From the NCBI GenBank assembly GCA_938030095.1, contig CALHGK010000010.1:1-64000 (forward strand): DNA of 64,000 nucleotides, given 5' to 3'. The translations under genes were made by a program, and so were the position numbers. Numbering within the stretch: the stretch's first letter is position 1; each line of letters opens with the position of its first letter. The stretch is from an uncultured Candidatus Saccharibacteria bacterium. GTDB taxonomy: Bacteria > Patescibacteriota > Saccharimonadia > Saccharimonadales > Saccharimonadaceae. The notes under the pieces were generated by a model. The model did no database searches, was not told where the DNA came from, and saw only the letters and a program-made list of their open reading frames with translations. Positions 61,539 through 64,000 of the stretch are shown piece by piece.

Positions 61539-63365
61539 TTACTCCACCGTCACACTCTTGGCAAGATTGCGTGGCTGGTCAACATCGTGCCCCCGCTCCA
61601 CTGCCATATAGTAGGCAAAGAGCTGCGATATCACATTGAACAAAATTGGCGTGAGATGTTGCAGCTTGGTCGCGACGCGCACCACCGTCTCGGCAGGGAC
61701 GCGTTTATCTGTGTCGGTAATGACAATCGCATGGGCACCACGCGCATTCATCTCAATCAAATTACTCTGCGATTTTTCGTACAGCCAGTTGTCTTGCAAA
61801 TAACACACTTCGAAGAAATGATCGTCGATCAGGGCAATTGGCCCATGCTTGAGCTCACCTGCTGCATAGGCTTCAGCATGAATATAGCTTACTTCCTTGA
61901 GCTTGAGTGCACCTTCAAGTGCAGCTGGGTAGAGTGTATCGCGGCCAATATAGAGCGCATGATTATAGTGAGCATAATTATGTGCGATATCTTTGACGCT
62001 ATCAGCTTGCTTAGCCAGCGTCTTTTCGATCTCGGCTGGCAGCATCTCAAGCTCGTTGATAAACTCACCCATGAGCTGTGGGTTTGTCCCCTTGGCCGCT
62101 GCGAGCATCAGGCCAAAGATTGTCATTGCTGCCACTTGTGAGGTAAATGCCTTGGTGCTGGCCACACTAATCTCTGCCCCCACGTGTACATATACCCCAC
62201 TGTCAACTTCGCGGGCGATCGTGCTCCCCACTGCATTGACGACACCAAGGCACGTCACACCCCGTCGCTTGAGTTCTGTCAGGCAGGCCAATGTATCGGC
62301 CGTCTCACCACTCTGGCTCACAATGAGCGCAACGGTGTGCTCGGGGATGTTATATGCTCGGTAGCGTAGCTCACTAGCAATCTCCACGCTCACCGTCACA
62401 TCATCAGTCAGTTGCTCAATAAAATAACTAGCCTGCATCCCCGCAAAATACGCCGTGCCACAACCCACAATCATCACATGCTTGATCTGTCGCAATGCAG
62501 CATCACTCAGGCTTATGCCGCCTAGTCTGGCATAGCGCTGCGCAGCAATCACCCGCCCAGCCAGCGTTGCCGCGAGGCTGGTCGGCTGCTCAAATATTTC
62601 TTTGAGGAGAAAGTGGTCGTACCCCTGTTTTTGAATGGCTTGCAAATCCATCTCCAGCGTCTCTACTTGCACATCGACCACTTGCGAATCCGTCGTTTGG
62701 AGCTCAAGGCCAGTGCGAGTGCAGCGCCCTACTTCACCATCATGCAGATAGACCACTTGGTTGGTATATCCCACCAAGGCCGAGGCATCACTGGCAATGT
62801 ACGTTTCGCCATCGCCCAGCCCAACAATGAGTGGGCTACCCTTGCGGGCCACAATAATCTCATTAGGGTCATTCGCTTGGACGACCGCCAAGCCGTACGT
62901 ACCCACCACCATTTTTAGCGCGCCTCGCACTGCCACCAAGAGGTCTGGTGCTTGCTTGTGCAAGTAATCGATCAGCGCTGTCAACACCTCAGTATCGGTA
63001 TCGCTCTTAAATTCATACTCATGCGCTGCAAGCATCGTCTTGAGCGCCTGATAGTTCTCGATAATGCCGTTATGTACAACGTAGATCTGCCCCACTTGAT
63101 GCGGATGAGCGTTGCGTTTGCTGGGTGCCCCATGGGTTGCCCAGCGAGTGTGACCAATGCCAACCGTATCAGTCGTCTTGTGGCGAGCTGTGAGCTCATT
63201 CAGCGCAGCCACCTTGCCTTTTGTTCTGAGTAACGTTGGCGCAGCATCCTCATCGAGTGTAACAATACCAGCACTATCATATCCGCGATATTCAAGCCGC
63301 TTGAGCTCCGTCAGCAGTACACCCTGCGCTGGCCGCGTTCCGATATATCCAACTATTCCACACAT
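61539..63365 (-). CDS. glmS: Glutamine-fructose-6-phosphate aminotransferase (isomerizing)
   Basis: Makes glucosamine-6-phosphate from fructose-6-phosphate and glutamine, the entry step to UDP-GlcNAc for wall and glycan synthesis. 608 residues: N-terminal glutaminase domain with nucleophile Cys2 (MCGIVGYIG), GHTRWATHGAPS and VVHNGIIENY; two SIS domains (HVMIVGCGTAYFAGM, IVSQSGETADTLA, SVASTKAFTSQVAAM; second: YIGRDTLYPAALEGALKLKE, EAYAAGELKHGPIALID); and the C-terminal NLAKSVTVE, which caps the active site. AGGAAA precedes the ATG. I looked for a glmS ribozyme in the leader and saw none. Confidence 0.98.
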   Translation of the reverse strand: MCGIVGYIGTRPAQGVLLTELKRLEYRGYDSAGIVTLDEDAAPTLLRTKGKVAALNELTARHKTTDTVGIGHTRWATHGAPSKRNAHPHQVGQIYVVHNGIIENYQALKTMLAAHEYEFKSDTDTEVLTALIDYLHKQAPDLLVAVRGALKMVVGTYGLAVVQANDPNEIIVARKGSPLIVGLGDGETYIASDASALVGYTNQVVYLHDGEVGRCTRTGLELQTTDSQVVDVQVETLEMDLQAIQKQGYDHFLLKEIFEQPTSLAATLAGRVIAAQRYARLGGISLSDAALRQIKHVMIVGCGTAYFAGMQASYFIEQLTDDVTVSVEIASELRYRAYNIPEHTVALIVSQSGETADTLACLTELKRRGVTCLGVVNAVGSTIAREVDSGVYVHVGAEISVASTKAFTSQVAAMTIFGLMLAAAKGTNPQLMGEFINELEMLPAEIEKTLAKQADSVKDIAHNYAHYNHALYIGRDTLYPAALEGALKLKEVSYIHAEAYAAGELKHGPIALIDDHFFEVCYLQDNWLYEKSQSNLIEMNARGAHAIVITDTDKRVPAETVVRVATKLQHLTPILFNVISQLFAYYMAVERGHDVDQPRNLAKSVTVE

Positions 63366-63650
63366 AGGTTTTTCCTTTCCTCTTGTATTATGACGCTATA
63401 GTCTTTGCCTTCTAGTGTACTCTCATTTTTAAATAATTTTGCAAGAATGTAAAAATTACAATGATTTTTCTCTGTTAGATTATGTTGGCGTTTTTACATC
63501 AATAGTACTTTATCCATAAAAGATAGAGAAAAACGACAGAAAAAGCAAGAACGAATGCAGTGCTCATTCTCAGCAATGGTTAAGCCGATATGCTCATACT
63601 TATAGACAAAGAATAAATACGATATGTTCGACATTTTTTCGACGAAGGGG

Positions 63651-63663
63651 TATACTAAGTGGT
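63651..63663 (+). promoter_or_regulatory. -10 box of galE
   Basis: TATACT (63651-63656) 7 nt before the ATG. Two TTCGAC direct repeats (63627 and 63638 regions) lie just upstream and could be a regulator site or overlap the -35 region. Confidence 0.55.
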
Positions 63664-64000
63664 ATGAGTAGAGAAACAATTTTAGTCACTGGTGGCGCTG
63701 GATATATTGGCAGCCACACCATTATTGAGCTTATTGCGGCAGGATTTGGCGTCGTCGTTATTGACAACCTTGCCAATGCAAGCCACGAAAGCCTGCGACG
63801 TGTCGAAACAATTACCGGTACAACCATCCCCTTTGTCGAGGCAGATATGCGCGACCGATCAGCACTCGATGCGATTTTTGCCAAGCATGATATCAGTGCT
63901 GTCATTCACTTTGCTGGGCTCAAGGCAGTTGGTGAGTCGGTCGAGAAGCCGCTGGAATACTATGACTGCAATCTTAGCTCAACCCTCACCCTCTTAGCCG
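63664..64000 (+). CDS. galE: UDP-glucose 4-epimerase, 5' part cut by window edge
   Basis: Short-chain dehydrogenase-type epimerase interconverting UDP-glucose and UDP-galactose (or the N-acetyl forms), supplying sugars for the glycan genes to its left. 112 residues are visible: NAD-binding VTGGAGYIGSHT at the N-terminus, VVIDNLANASHESLRRVE, VEADMRDRSALDAIF and VIHFAGLKAVGESVEKPLEYYDCNL. The catalytic Tyr-x3-Lys lies beyond the window. Predicted leaderless. Sequence up to the edge is intact. Confidence 0.95.
   Translation, partial: MSRETILVTGGAGYIGSHTIIELIAAGFGVVVIDNLANASHESLRRVETITGTTIPFVEADMRDRSALDAIFAKHDISAVIHFAGLKAVGESVEKPLEYYDCNLSSTLTLLA

Noticed and set aside
61320..62141. Plus-strand open frame of 273 codons
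   Set aside because: Lies antisense to glmS and the glycosyltransferase, both with complete family motifs; the translation is rich in Cys/His/Trp and lacks any family pattern.
63366..63663. Possible glmS ribozyme or riboswitch upstream of glmS
   Set aside because: The region is AT-rich and I could not find the conserved core or the cleavage site; only a plain ribosome site is visible.
1..64000. CRISPR arrays, insertion sequences, prophage or integrase genes
   Set aside because: No series of regularly spaced repeats, transposase, integrase or phage structural gene was seen on either strand.

Overview
The window most likely comes from a member of the Candidatus Saccharibacteria (TM7; Patescibacteria/CPR). 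This is inferred from gene content and style, because no rRNA is present. The cell plan looks monoderm: sortase, a surface protein with an LAXTG-type anchor, class A PBP, no outer-membrane genes. Also seen are RNase Y, a CIRCE-controlled dnaJ, a compact PilBCMNO operon, a very short TsaB, an actinobacterial-looking polyprenyl synthase and many small membrane or secreted proteins of unknown role. TGA is used as an ordinary stop codon, which argues against the TGA-recoding CPR lineages. Genes are densely packed on both strands, and many are preceded by a TATAAT-like -10 box exactly 6-7 nt before the ATG, the architecture of leaderless mRNAs.

Layout. 1-9 kb: truncated polyprenyl diphosphate synthase, an LAXTG-anchored toroid-fold surface protein, DUF2188 protein, two tRNA-Pro, phosphoglycerate mutase, a small secreted protein, enolase and a sortase. 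9.5-12 kb: RNase Y and tsaB/tsaE. 12-18.6 kb: type IV pilus operon pilB-C-M-N-O, a PilP-like stub and a PRC-barrel protein. 18.6-29.5 kb: recX, unknown gene plus hydrolase, NUDIX, SnoaL-like, recA, a pilin, bPH2 membrane protein, ruvB, HIT protein, two paralogous HD proteins around a CDP-alcohol phosphotransferase-like gene, and ruvA. 29.5-37.9 kb: PBP1A, ruvC, a repeat-bearing lamin-tail surface protein, tRNA-Lys, a ComEC-type channel, yebC and a membrane protein.

37.9-43.4 kb: RimK, an ATP-grasp/retropepsin-like fusion, a second ATP-grasp ligase and a DUF1704 (MATCAP-family) metallo-carboxypeptidase, all on the minus strand; the last three are visibly AT-rich. This is the best candidate for an undescribed system: it pairs enzymes that add amino acids or peptides to a substrate with enzymes that remove them.

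43.7-51 kb: dnaJ with CIRCE, radC, an overlapping trio (permease, DUF1980, membrane-anchored propeller-like protein) and a kinase-phosphatase-ligase RNA repair enzyme. 51-64 kb: polysaccharide deacetylase, DUF1152 protein, tRNA-Asn, a beta-lactamase-fold protein, LexA-like DNA-binding protein coupled to an O-antigen ligase-family gene, a glycan-priming sugar transferase, a glycosyltransferase, glmS and a truncated galE. The last stretch is an envelope-glycan region: precursors (GlmS, GalE), lipid-linked initiation, GT4 elongation and polymerisation/ligation. recA, recX, ruvA, ruvB, ruvC, radC and comEC together describe DNA uptake and recombination, for which the type IV pilus is a plausible partner. 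No CRISPR array, IS element, integrase or phage gene was seen.
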